14,930 nt of DNA from Neisseriales bacterium. GTDB lineage: Bacteria > Pseudomonadota > Gammaproteobacteria > Burkholderiales > UBA11063. Every line of letters begins with the position of its first letter. The first letter of the stretch is position 1. Positions 7,154 to 13,532 of this stretch are shown here, one piece after another. The stretch spans positions 1 through 14,930 of the forward strand of contig SSGY01000212.1 in the NCBI GenBank assembly GCA_008017145.1, given 5' to 3'. Under the pieces are notes generated by a model. The model was not told where the DNA came from. It searched no databases and saw only the letters and a list, made by a program, of their open reading frames with translations. A program made the translations under genes and the position numbers.

Positions 7154-8548
7154 TTACCTTTTAATAAAAGAAGTGAGTTTTCTGCGAGAATAAATAACAA
7201 CTCCAGATAGATAAAACAATAGTGGACCACCGATGAGTTCCAGCTCATAAAGTACAATATCACGACGCTTTACTATATCTGCACTAGGTACTATTGTAAG
7301 CACAATTGCCATTAACACTGAGATAAAAGTCAAAAACGCCATTAACTTCGCCATTTTATTGGAGAGAATTGTTTTCATTAACGCGTTATTATGCCTTAAC
7401 TTAAGATATGCGATTACCATAAATAGGTATGGAATAAAATAAATAATTGTAGCCATTAAGATTAACACCATATACATAGCATTAACAGTAGGCATAAATT
7501 TGGTAATCATAACAATAAAAGTAACCATAACACCCTGAAATATCAATGCATTTGCTGGAACATAATTTTTATTTATGCGCTGTAACCACTCAGGGAGTAT
7601 CCCCTTTTCAGTTCCTTGAAAAAATGTTACACTTGATGCAATAAGCCACAAATTAAGCCCGCCAAATTCAACAAAAATTAAAGACACTACCAGAAAGCTT
7701 ACTACCCAGCTCGACCAGTGCAATTTTGCCGTTAAAGTATAAAATGAAGCCACTAAACCAGTTGTTTGGGTCAATTCATGTGGGCTCATAATAAAGTTTA
7801 TTGCGATGGTGCCCAATATATATAGACTAACTAAAAGAATTCCACCAATAATAATAGCCTTAGTTAGATTTTTCTCAGGGTTTTTAATTGCACGACCAAC
7901 AGTTGGAATAATTTCAACACCGGCTAATGCAAACATTAAAACAGATACATCAGAGAGGCTACGAAACATATCACTATGCGGAATAAACTGATCTGGCGCA
8001 AAACTAGTTGCACTATGCCCATGGCTGATTACATAGTAACATCCGACCAAAATAAAGAACAAACCTAAGCGAAAATTAAATAGTCCAGAAAGGGTGGTTA
8101 ATCTGGAAATGTAGTGTATACCTGAAATATTTAGCCAAACGGCAGCCCAAAAGCAAGCGATTACGAGAGGGACGATAACGCGAGAGTTTTCGGCTAAAGA
8201 ATGATCGCCAATTAAGTAAACAACGTTAACGGCAATAAAAGTCAAAGCCCCTGGATAATAAACAACGTTATTTACCCAATAAAACCACGCAGCATAAAAC
8301 CCCGCTCTTTTACCAAGCCCTTTGCGAGTCCAGAGAGATATGCCACCATTTTCAGGATAATTAAGTGAGAGTTCTATTACGATTAATGCCAGCGGAACAA
8401 AAAAAGCCAACGCAGCGATTAACCATAAGACAATTGCGGCAGGACCAATACTTCCAGCTACAGGAATCCAACGCATTCCAAGACAGGATGTCATCATCAT
8501 AAAGACAACTGCCTTTACCCCAATTGTCCTAATAGCCTGATTAGTCAC
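7154..8548 (-). CDS. APC-superfamily amino acid/amine permease in the speB-speA operon
   Basis: A 464-residue inner-membrane protein with about 12 hydrophobic spans, of the amino acid-polyamine-organocation superfamily. It looks closest to the glutamate/GABA antiporter-like branch: an early glycine-containing segment SCLGMRWIPVAGSIGPAAIVLW (TM1 region), YPENGGISLWTRKGLGKRAGFYAAWFYWVNN after TM2, and ALAGVEIIPTVGRAIKNPEKN in the TM6-loop region, a usual APC signature. Position between agmatinase and arginine decarboxylase suggests arginine, agmatine or putrescine as substrate, possibly in exchange; this is inference from context. Translation starts at a GTG (8548) that overlaps the speB stop by eight bases and has no visible Shine-Dalgarno, so it probably depends on ribosomes finishing speB. 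The product is full length. Confidence 0.85.
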   Translation of the reverse strand: MTNQAIRTIGVKAVVFMMMTSCLGMRWIPVAGSIGPAAIVLWLIAALAFFVPLALIVIELSLNYPENGGISLWTRKGLGKRAGFYAAWFYWVNNVVYYPGALTFIAVNVVYLIGDHSLAENSRVIVPLVIACFWAAVWLNISGIHYISRLTTLSGLFNFRLGLFFILVGCYYVISHGHSATSFAPDQFIPHSDMFRSLSDVSVLMFALAGVEIIPTVGRAIKNPEKNLTKAIIIGGILLVSLYILGTIAINFIMSPHELTQTTGLVASFYTLTAKLHWSSWVVSFLVVSLIFVEFGGLNLWLIASSVTFFQGTEKGILPEWLQRINKNYVPANALIFQGVMVTFIVMITKFMPTVNAMYMVLILMATIIYFIPYLFMVIAYLKLRHNNALMKTILSNKMAKLMAFLTFISVLMAIVLTIVPSADIVKRRDIVLYELELIGGPLLFYLSGVVIYSRRKLTSFIKR

Positions 8549-9494
8549 GTGATTTTTGCTGTGCTAATAAACAAATTACATCACATGCTACATGTGCAGC
8601 CGCCAAAGCAGTTATTTCAGCGTGATCATAACTAGGAGACACTTCAACTACATCTGCTCCAATTAAATTAAGTCCATCCAGATTGCGCACTATTGCTAAT
8701 GCTTGTGCCGAACTTAACCCACCCGGAACTGGAGTACCTGTACCTGGTGCAAATGCAGGATCTAAGCTGTCAATATCAAAAGTTAAATAAACTGGATTAT
8801 CCCCAACTATTTCTTTAATCTGCGCAACTACTTGTTGCCAACCATTATCATGTACATACTGCGCATCAAAAATATTAGTCCCCATAAAATCGTCATTCCA
8901 AGTACGGATTCCAATCTGAGCTGACTTGGCTGGATCAACAATACCATTTTTAATCGCCTTATAAAACATCGTACCATGATTTAATGAATATTCTTCATCA
9001 TCAGGCCATGTATCGCAATGAGCATCGAAATGAATTATAGATATTCCTTTACCAAATTTCTCAGCCATCGCCAATAAAATTGGATAAGTGACATAGTGAT
9101 CACCACCAAAGGTAAGAGGAAAAACGTTATGTTCAACAATGTTACGAATATGATCGGTAATTGCATCACGAATACTCAGTGGATTATGCGGATCAAGAAA
9201 ACAATCTCCATAGTCAACTACTGCAAGTTGTTCAAATGGATCAAATCCCCAAGGATATGGCAATAATTCAGCTAATTGTACCGAAGCTTGTCTAATTGCG
9301 CGTGGTCCAAGACGAGCACCACTGCGATACGTAACCGCCAAATCAAATGGAATACCACTGACAGCAACGTCTACGCCTGTTAAATCTTTGGTATAGTTAC
9401 GGCGCATGAAGCTAGTTGCACCACCATAGGTCATTTCAAAATTAGAACCTTTTAACTCTTTGCGGCTAATTGCTGCATCTACTAGCTGAGTCAT
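8541..9494 (-). CDS. speB: Agmatinase
   Basis: A 317-residue ureohydrolase that splits agmatine into putrescine and urea using two Mn2+ ions. All metal ligands are visible: H133 in TFGGDHYVTYP, D157, H159 and D161 in HFDAHCDTW, and D240 and D242 in LTFDIDSLDPAFAPGTGTP. The S-L-D-P-A-F-A-P-G-T-G-T-P-x-P-G-G block is strongly typical of agmatinases, and the length matches E. coli SpeB (306) better than arginases. Arginase or guanidinobutyrase cannot be fully excluded by motif, but linkage to an arginine decarboxylase makes agmatinase clear. The ATG at 9494 has AAAGGAAA about seven bases upstream. It is the first gene of the operon and follows a long structured leader element. Confidence 0.95.
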   Translation of the reverse strand: MTQLVDAAISRKELKGSNFEMTYGGATSFMRRNYTKDLTGVDVAVSGIPFDLAVTYRSGARLGPRAIRQASVQLAELLPYPWGFDPFEQLAVVDYGDCFLDPHNPLSIRDAITDHIRNIVEHNVFPLTFGGDHYVTYPILLAMAEKFGKGISIIHFDAHCDTWPDDEEYSLNHGTMFYKAIKNGIVDPAKSAQIGIRTWNDDFMGTNIFDAQYVHDNGWQQVVAQIKEIVGDNPVYLTFDIDSLDPAFAPGTGTPVPGGLSSAQALAIVRNLDGLNLIGADVVEVSPSYDHAEITALAAAHVACDVICLLAQQKSRD

Positions 9495-9512
9495 GCTTAT
9501 TTCCTTTTTATT

Positions 9513-9636
9513 GGTAACTGCTCACCCTATGCAGCAACAGCTTCGGAACTAAGCTCCTCATGTACCTCTCATGTACAACGTCGCCTTGTTCCTAACTCTT
9601 ACAGCATATTGTGGCAGTTTGTTAGTGAGTAATTAC
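9513..9636 (-). repeat. 124-bp imperfect inverted repeat in the speB leader (structured RNA or MITE-like element)
   Basis: The ends pair with each other: 9514-9525 with 9625-9636 (one mismatch, one G-U in RNA form). Inside, 9528-9549 pairs with 9588-9608 over about 20 positions with only isolated mismatches, and a 16-base unpaired bulge lies at 9609-9624. The apical part (9550-9587) carries CTCATGTAC twice on the plus strand (9557-9565, 9568-9576). On the minus strand it would be transcribed as the speB 5' leader, ending about 18 bases before the start codon. TTTATT flanks it directly on both sides (9507-9512, 9637-9642), which would fit a target-site duplication, though such a word is common in AT-rich DNA. 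I do not recognise it as a known riboswitch class. Confidence 0.6.
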
Positions 9637-9717
9637 TTTATTCATAACCAATGGTTTGTTGGTCTACCATCATATTTATTTAAATCTGATTTTTAATATA
9701 TTTCGTGCTACAACCTA

Positions 9718-10035
9718 CTAATGGGCAGAAAGCTTAAGACCAATTATACCAAAAATGATTAAAGAAACCGAAATAATTCTAAACAAAGTTGCGGGGTCTT
9801 TAAACCAGATTATACCAACAATGAAAGCACCTACAGCCCCAATTCCGGTCCAAATAGCGTATGCTGTCCCCATTGGAATTGACTGCTGTGCCAGATAAAG
9901 CAGATAGCCACTCAATGCCATAGCAGTAATTGCAAATAATGTCCATAAATATGGAGATTTCCCGCTCGCCAACTTCAAACCAATTGGCCAACCAATTTCA
10001 CAAAATCCAGCTAGAACTAAATAAATCCAACTCAT
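9718..10035 (-). CDS. sugE: Small multidrug resistance family exporter, SugE/Gdx (guanidinium exporter) type
   Basis: A 105-residue, four-helix inner-membrane protein, the same length as E. coli SugE. Family features: the essential proton/substrate glutamate E13 in AGFCEIGWPIGLK, and the signature GTAYAIWTGIGAVGAF (about residues 56-71), with GIIGLKLSAH at the C-terminus almost as in SugE. The W-x-x-G-L-K pattern after E13 and the closing GLKL are of the SugE/Gdx type rather than the EmrE type, so guanidinium/H+ antiport as a dimer is the predicted role (established for Gdx proteins, inferred here). AAGGA lies eight bases before the ATG. The upstream gap holds a strong palindromic hairpin and no recognisable guanidine riboswitch or clear promoter. 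Confidence 0.9.
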   Translation of the reverse strand: MSWIYLVLAGFCEIGWPIGLKLASGKSPYLWTLFAITAMALSGYLLYLAQQSIPMGTAYAIWTGIGAVGAFIVGIIWFKDPATLFRIISVSLIIFGIIGLKLSAH

Positions 10036-10059
10036 TCTTAATATCCTTTTTCTTTCGTC

Positions 10060-10093
10060 ATGTAAAAACCAGCCAATTGGCTGGTTTTTACAT
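10060..10093. terminator. Perfect 34-nt palindrome, terminator between the small secreted gene and sugE
   Basis: A perfect 17-bp inverted repeat centred on AATT with a GC core CCAGCC/GGCTGG and T runs on both strands. On the minus strand it follows the stop of the 10113-10382 gene by about 20 bases. It lies 25 bases before sugE and leaves little room for a separate sugE promoter. Its distal arm overlaps a second hairpin (10087-10095 with 10104-10112). Confidence 0.75.
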
Positions 10094-10112
10094 CTTATTC
10101 AATAGATGTAAA

Positions 10113-10382
10113 TTACGATTCACAATGATTAATAACTTCGGTTGGCGTATTGTTTGCAAAATAACAAGTATACTTATGTTTATTTGCATCAGTAAATTTT
10201 ACCTCATACATTCCCTTACTGGTTTTTTGCTTATCAATCGTGCATTTTTGTACATCTTGTAATGTTGATGTCGCAGTAATACTTACATTATTTGCACAAT
10301 TAACTGGAAAAGTAACAGCAGAGCTTGCTGAAGCAACACCACAAAATGCAAAACCAGATAAAATAAGTAATAAATTTTTCAT
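10113..10382 (-). CDS. Small secreted four-cysteine protein (unknown function)
   Basis: An 89-residue protein with a Sec signal peptide (MKNLLLILSGFAFCGVASA, cleavage near residue 19). The mature part has four cysteines: one in FPVNC, one in DVQKC, one in YTCYF and one in the terminal NHCES. The spacing of the first two and last two, with MYEVKFTDANKHKYTCYF before the third, matches the two tandem paralogs at 13118-13943, which share V-x-[LF]-x4/5-[FYN]-x-C near the N-terminus, S/T-rich residues before the second Cys, and [KM]-x-F-x-D...C...C at the end. This copy lacks their central Gly-rich insert. Two disulfides in a periplasmic or secreted domain are likely. No function can be named. GAGAGAGAAA precedes the ATG. 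Confidence 0.8.
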   Translation of the reverse strand: MKNLLLILSGFAFCGVASASSAVTFPVNCANNVSITATSTLQDVQKCTIDKQKTSKGMYEVKFTDANKHKYTCYFANNTPTEVINHCES

Positions 10383-10518
10383 AAACTTTCTCTCTCAATT
10401 AAATTAATTTATTGCTGAAATAACTGAAATCACACAAGATTAACCGTTATACAACTTCTAACGGGGATTTATTATACCATATTTAGCAAATGCAGCAAAA
10501 GCAACTAATTTTTAGTGC

Positions 10519-10548
10519 TGGACAAGATAAGTATGGGTTTGGTATAAT
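10519..10548 (+). promoter_or_regulatory. Near-consensus sigma-70 promoter
   Basis: TGGACA (10519-10524, five of six consensus) is followed after 18 bases by TATAAT (10543-10548) with an extended TGG directly before it. Transcription would begin near 10555, leaving a leader of about 70 bases before the ATG at 10625. This is the best promoter in the window, and it rules out the longer upstream reading of the gene. Confidence 0.75.
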
Positions 10549-10624
10549 CTTGTCAATTCAAAGATTTACCGAATATTTTGTAATCATTTTATCTGTTTTT
10601 TATAGATGTAGGGGTCATTTTACA

Positions 10625-10954
10625 ATGCTAAATTTCGAACTTCAGTTATCAATTTTAAAATCAATATCGGCTACTTATGCTGATGAAAAGCGTGTTGAAA
10701 TCAGCTCTAAGCAATTTGAAGTTGATCAAGACACCTTTGTTTATAACATGGTTTATCTTAAAAAAGAAAAATTAATAGACTTGTCAAGCATGAGCTCACG
10801 TGCAGCCGTTAATGCGGTAGTTTCTTCCGATGAACCAGAAACTGTAGCAGCTCCAGCGACAGCATCGTATACAATTGCTCGCTGCATAATTACTCACGCG
10901 GGGCTAAAGGCATTATGCGCAAATAATGGCACGCGAATTATATCTGCAGAATAG
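10625..10954 (+). CDS. Small cytosolic protein, possible YjcQ-like winged helix
   Basis: A 109-residue protein starting at ATG 10625, with AGGGG about ten bases upstream; the longer frame from 10490 is rejected because the promoter lies inside it. No signal peptide or membrane span. The N-terminal half (LQLSILKSISATYADEKRVEISSKQFEVDQDTFVYNMVYLKKEKLI) reads as helix, short gap, helix-helix, and the C-terminal IARCIITHAGLKAL resembles the last wing-helix of YjcQ-type proteins (ILK..., ...LKREGYI, ...LTEKGENYL). Between them lies an Ala/Val/Ser/Pro-rich stretch (about residues 62-85). The YjcQ resemblance is from memory and weak. A strong terminator and promoter make it a well-expressed single-gene unit. 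It could be a small DNA-binding regulator. Confidence 0.7.
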   Translation: MLNFELQLSILKSISATYADEKRVEISSKQFEVDQDTFVYNMVYLKKEKLIDLSSMSSRAAVNAVVSSDEPETVAAPATASYTIARCIITHAGLKALCANNGTRIISAE

Positions 10955-10963
10955 AAATATAGG

Positions 10964-10989
10964 ATGCCGTTACAAAAACGGCATTTTTT
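10964..10989 (+). terminator. Rho-independent terminator after the winged-helix-like gene
   Basis: Stem ATGCCGTT/AACGGCAT (10964-10971 with 10977-10984), five-base loop, followed by a run of T to 10989. It starts nine bases after the stop codon and overlaps the stop of the convergent lipoprotein gene. Confidence 0.88.
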
Positions 10990-11359
10990 ATTTGCTATCG
11001 ACTTTATGTAGCGCTCGCTTACACAAATTATTATCGACCATAATCAATCCTTCTGAAAAAATTGCGGACCAATTATTAGTTGGGTCACTTGCAATTATCC
11101 TAGTCATGACACTATCTTTTCGTATATTTAATTTTATCTTTGATTTAGATACACCTTGTGCATTATTAAAGCTATCCAAAATGAGCTCTTGATTCATTTG
11201 CAGCAATGTTAAATTACAACCAGCATCATCACTCCACATACCAATCAATTCTGGATTTATTCTTACTGCCTCATGTGCATTTTTATTATTACATGCCGAT
11301 AACAATAAAGTAATACCACTAACTATTATAAACTTTTGTATATTCATTCTTCTTATCAT
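10988..11359 (-). CDS. Small lipoprotein of unknown function
   Basis: A 123-residue protein with a lipoprotein signal peptide: a basic start, the hydrophobic stretch FIIVSGITLLL, and the lipobox L-S-A-C with Cys at residue 23. Asn-Asn follows the lipidated Cys and argues against an Asp+2 inner-membrane retention signal, so the outer membrane is likely. The mature part begins with a short linker, then GMWSDDAGCNLTLLQMNQELILDSF and later NWSAIFSEGLIMVDNNLC, reading as a small beta-rich domain with two more cysteines that could pair. No family recognised. The first ATG (11359) has no clear ribosome site; a second ATG at 11347 would give a shorter, more usual signal peptide and is a real alternative. 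It converges with the 10625 gene and diverges from the porin. Confidence 0.75.
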   Translation of the reverse strand: MIRRMNIQKFIIVSGITLLLSACNNKNAHEAVRINPELIGMWSDDAGCNLTLLQMNQELILDSFNNAQGVSKSKIKLNIRKDSVMTRIIASDPTNNWSAIFSEGLIMVDNNLCKRALHKVDSK

Positions 11360-11574
11360 TAAACAATTAAAGAGTAGTTAAATTATGTGTCATTAAAGCG
11401 ACATATAAACATAACAAAGCGTGATTTTACTTGATTTTAGGTAAATTTAACTCATTTTTTATTCGCAACTCAATTTGATAAGCTAAAATCCTTTCTGGGA
11501 GAGGTAAAATTATAATTAGTCTGAGCTTTATACTTCAAAGCATCACCTATCATTAGGTCATAAGAAAGTTGATT

Positions 11575-13086
11575 ATGAAAAAATTATTATTGATTCTATG
11601 TTCTGTAGGCGCTACGTTACCATCATTGGTTTTTGCTGATAATAGTGCTGAATCCGCTGTGGCAAACAGCCCATCGCCAACTCCAAGCGCATCACCTCCA
11701 AATAATAACGCGGGGTTTATAAACCGAAGCGCATATTTACAAAACCCTTATAATTCTGAAAACTACCCTACCACAGGTGGTGGTACTTTAATCGTGAATG
11801 AAAGTCAGACTGCCAATCAAAATTTCTGGCAAAAGTGGTTTGAAGATGGTACTTACAATGTGTATGCAGGTACAACCGTCAATGCAGCAGGGACGGCCAA
11901 TAGTGGCAATAATCCTGCTCCTTATAACAGGTCGGTACAACCTTACTCATATGGCGCAAATATATTTGCACAAACGGGGCAAGCCGCAGGCTTTTCAATC
12001 GGTGGATTATTTAGTACGATGAATCCGCTATTTGCGGCACAAGAAGATGGTCTTGCAACCCAACAAGGGAGTAAAGATTATTCAATTTATAATACAACCT
12101 ACTCTCAAGCAATGATTTCTGAAGCTTTTGTTGAGTACCAATATAAAAATACAGTTCAAGCGGATGTTGGTTATATCGGAATTAACAACAGCCCATGGAT
12201 AAATGGAAATTATGAAAATAACTTACTAACCGTACCAGCAACCTATCAGGGTGCACTGGTTAACGTTTATCCAGGTGGAGGATGGTTGTTAACTGCATTA
12301 GCCTTTAATGCTGCACAATACGGTGCTGCTCCAGGCTTTACTGGCAATACCAACTATAGCATCACCCAGAATGGTATCTCCGTGAGTAATGGGTACGCTG
12401 CATCAAATGGAACCGTAGCGCTTGGCGCTAATTACAGTGGACTTAGCAACAACTATAACTTACGGCTATGGGGTTATCAATTCGATAATTATGGAACGCT
12501 TTTATATAGTGATACCAGTTTAACTCTGCCAGTAAATGATAAATCTTCGTTTAATATTTCAGCGCAGGCTGGTACCGATCAGCAATGGTTTCAAGCTAAT
12601 AATGCAATTACGCAATACAATGGTACAATTATTCAAAGCTATATGGCGGGTATTCGTGGTAACTGGACATATGATTGGTTTCAGCTAAATCTAAGTGCCA
12701 ATACTATGTGGGGAGCCGCCAATGGCTATAATGGTGGTGCGTTTGTATCTCCATATACAGTTGGACAATCCGTTGACCCTACTTACTCAAATGGTTGGTC
12801 TACCAATATGATTAGCAATGGTTTTACTGGTTCGGAATATAAATTGTCTACACAATTTGGCTTTTTAAATAATAACTTAACTATTTCACCAGCATACATT
12901 ATGGCAACGAGTGGTAATGTTCAATATAATGGAATCCAAGAAGCTGATTTGTTATTAAATTATTCAATCCCGCAAGTACGCGGATTGTATTTATTTGGGG
13001 TTTATGCTAATCAGTGGCTACCTGCACAAAATCCAAATGGTACTAACGCATGGACCTCTGAAGTTGGTGTATTCTATGCCTACTAA
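11575..13086 (+). CDS. Porin-like outer-membrane beta-barrel protein, Asn/Tyr/Gly-rich
   Basis: A 503-residue exported protein. Signal peptide MKKLLLILCSVGATLPSLVFA, then a short Ser/Pro/Ala linker (SPSPTPSASPP, about residues 33-43), then about 450 residues of alternating aromatic, small and polar residues rich in Asn, Tyr, Gly and Gln, with no membrane helix. Barrel-like strands include FVEYQYKNTVQADVGYIGI, NYNLRLWGYQFDNYG, YDWFQLNLSANTMWG and EADLLLNYSIPQVRGLYLFGVYANQW. It ends ...GVFYAY with an aromatic last residue, as BAM substrates do. Size fits a 16- or 18-strand porin; OprD and BBP2-type families were considered without a decisive motif. ATG 11575 is chosen with AAGAAAG six bases upstream; a TTG two codons earlier is possible. 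Two small four-Cys genes follow at 31- and 22-base gaps, which suggests an operon. Confidence 0.82.
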   Translation: MKKLLLILCSVGATLPSLVFADNSAESAVANSPSPTPSASPPNNNAGFINRSAYLQNPYNSENYPTTGGGTLIVNESQTANQNFWQKWFEDGTYNVYAGTTVNAAGTANSGNNPAPYNRSVQPYSYGANIFAQTGQAAGFSIGGLFSTMNPLFAAQEDGLATQQGSKDYSIYNTTYSQAMISEAFVEYQYKNTVQADVGYIGINNSPWINGNYENNLLTVPATYQGALVNVYPGGGWLLTALAFNAAQYGAAPGFTGNTNYSITQNGISVSNGYAASNGTVALGANYSGLSNNYNLRLWGYQFDNYGTLLYSDTSLTLPVNDKSSFNISAQAGTDQQWFQANNAITQYNGTIIQSYMAGIRGNWTYDWFQLNLSANTMWGAANGYNGGAFVSPYTVGQSVDPTYSNGWSTNMISNGFTGSEYKLSTQFGFLNNNLTISPAYIMATSGNVQYNGIQEADLLLNYSIPQVRGLYLFGVYANQWLPAQNPNGTNAWTSEVGVFYAY

Positions 13087-13117
13087 ATTAAACTTATATT
13101 ACAGGGAATTTATCACC

Positions 13118-13510
13118 ATGAAGAAAATAGTGGCAGCAATGTGTCTATCAATAGTCTTTATGCCAAGCTTTGCTATGACAGCGGTTAATTTGGATGAGCA
13201 TGATTTTACTTGCAATCAGGTTAAATTAACCAATAAATCAAGTGAATCTGAAATCACACTTAATTGCGATAAGGTAAAATCATTTTACAAACAAAATGGA
13301 ATTGAGGGACGCAATCCATCAAGAGTCTCCGGTGGTGGTGCTGATATCACTCAGATGACGACCCCAGATCAGGAAATTTCATTACATAAAATGAGATTCT
13401 ATGATGATGAAAACCAAGAACTTATTTGTAATTTTGAAGGTGGAAAAATACATAAATGTAAGGCTGAGCTAAAAAAACCTAACTTAAACAAACAAGAAGA
13501 GTCTAAATAA
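13118..13510 (+). CDS. Secreted four-cysteine protein, paralog A
   Basis: A 130-residue protein with a Sec signal peptide (MKKIVAAMCLSIVFMPSFA, mature part starting MTAVNL). The mature domain has four cysteines: FTC, LNC, LIC and KCK. Key shared motifs with the next gene are SSES-x5-NC, a Gly-rich loop SGGGA followed by ITQ, then P-x-x-E-I-x-L-x-K-x-[RK]-F-Y-x-D before the third Cys, and a K-C-K end. A hand alignment of the mature parts gives about one third identity. The C-terminus is a charged tail. The start ATG at 13118 has AGGGA eleven bases upstream, a slightly long spacing; the longer frame overlapping the porin lacks a signal peptide and is rejected. No known family recognised; probably periplasmic or surface-linked, perhaps working with the upstream porin. 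Confidence 0.8.
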   Translation: MKKIVAAMCLSIVFMPSFAMTAVNLDEHDFTCNQVKLTNKSSESEITLNCDKVKSFYKQNGIEGRNPSRVSGGGADITQMTTPDQEISLHKMRFYDDENQELICNFEGGKIHKCKAELKKPNLNKQEESK

Positions 13511-13532
13511 CTAATAAAATATGGAAGACATC

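Noticed and set aside
9588..9627. CTAAC...GTTAG pair within the speB leader element, resembling an integron attC site
   Set aside because: The outer ends do not fit the RYYYAAC/GTTRRRY core sites, there is no integrase or cassette array, and the larger hairpin explains the pairing.
9495..9717. Known guanidine or polyamine riboswitch before speB or sugE
   Set aside because: I looked for ykkC-type and mini-ykkC ACGR-loop features and did not find them; the structured element here does not match a class I know.
9930..10262. Plus-strand open frame opposite sugE and the small secreted gene
   Set aside because: It covers two well-supported genes and the palindromic terminator on the other strand, and has no recognisable domain.
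10444..10464. CCGTTA/TAACGG inverted repeat as a terminator
   Set aside because: The stem is six bases with a nine-base loop and no T run; at most a weak operator between divergent genes.
10490..10624. N-terminal extension of the winged-helix-like gene from 10490
   Set aside because: The strong promoter at 10519-10548 lies inside it, and a ribosome site precedes ATG 10625.
12995..13117. N-terminal extension of paralog A overlapping the porin
   Set aside because: It would remove the signal peptide from the N-terminus; ATG 13118 gives a clean signal sequence that matches paralog B.
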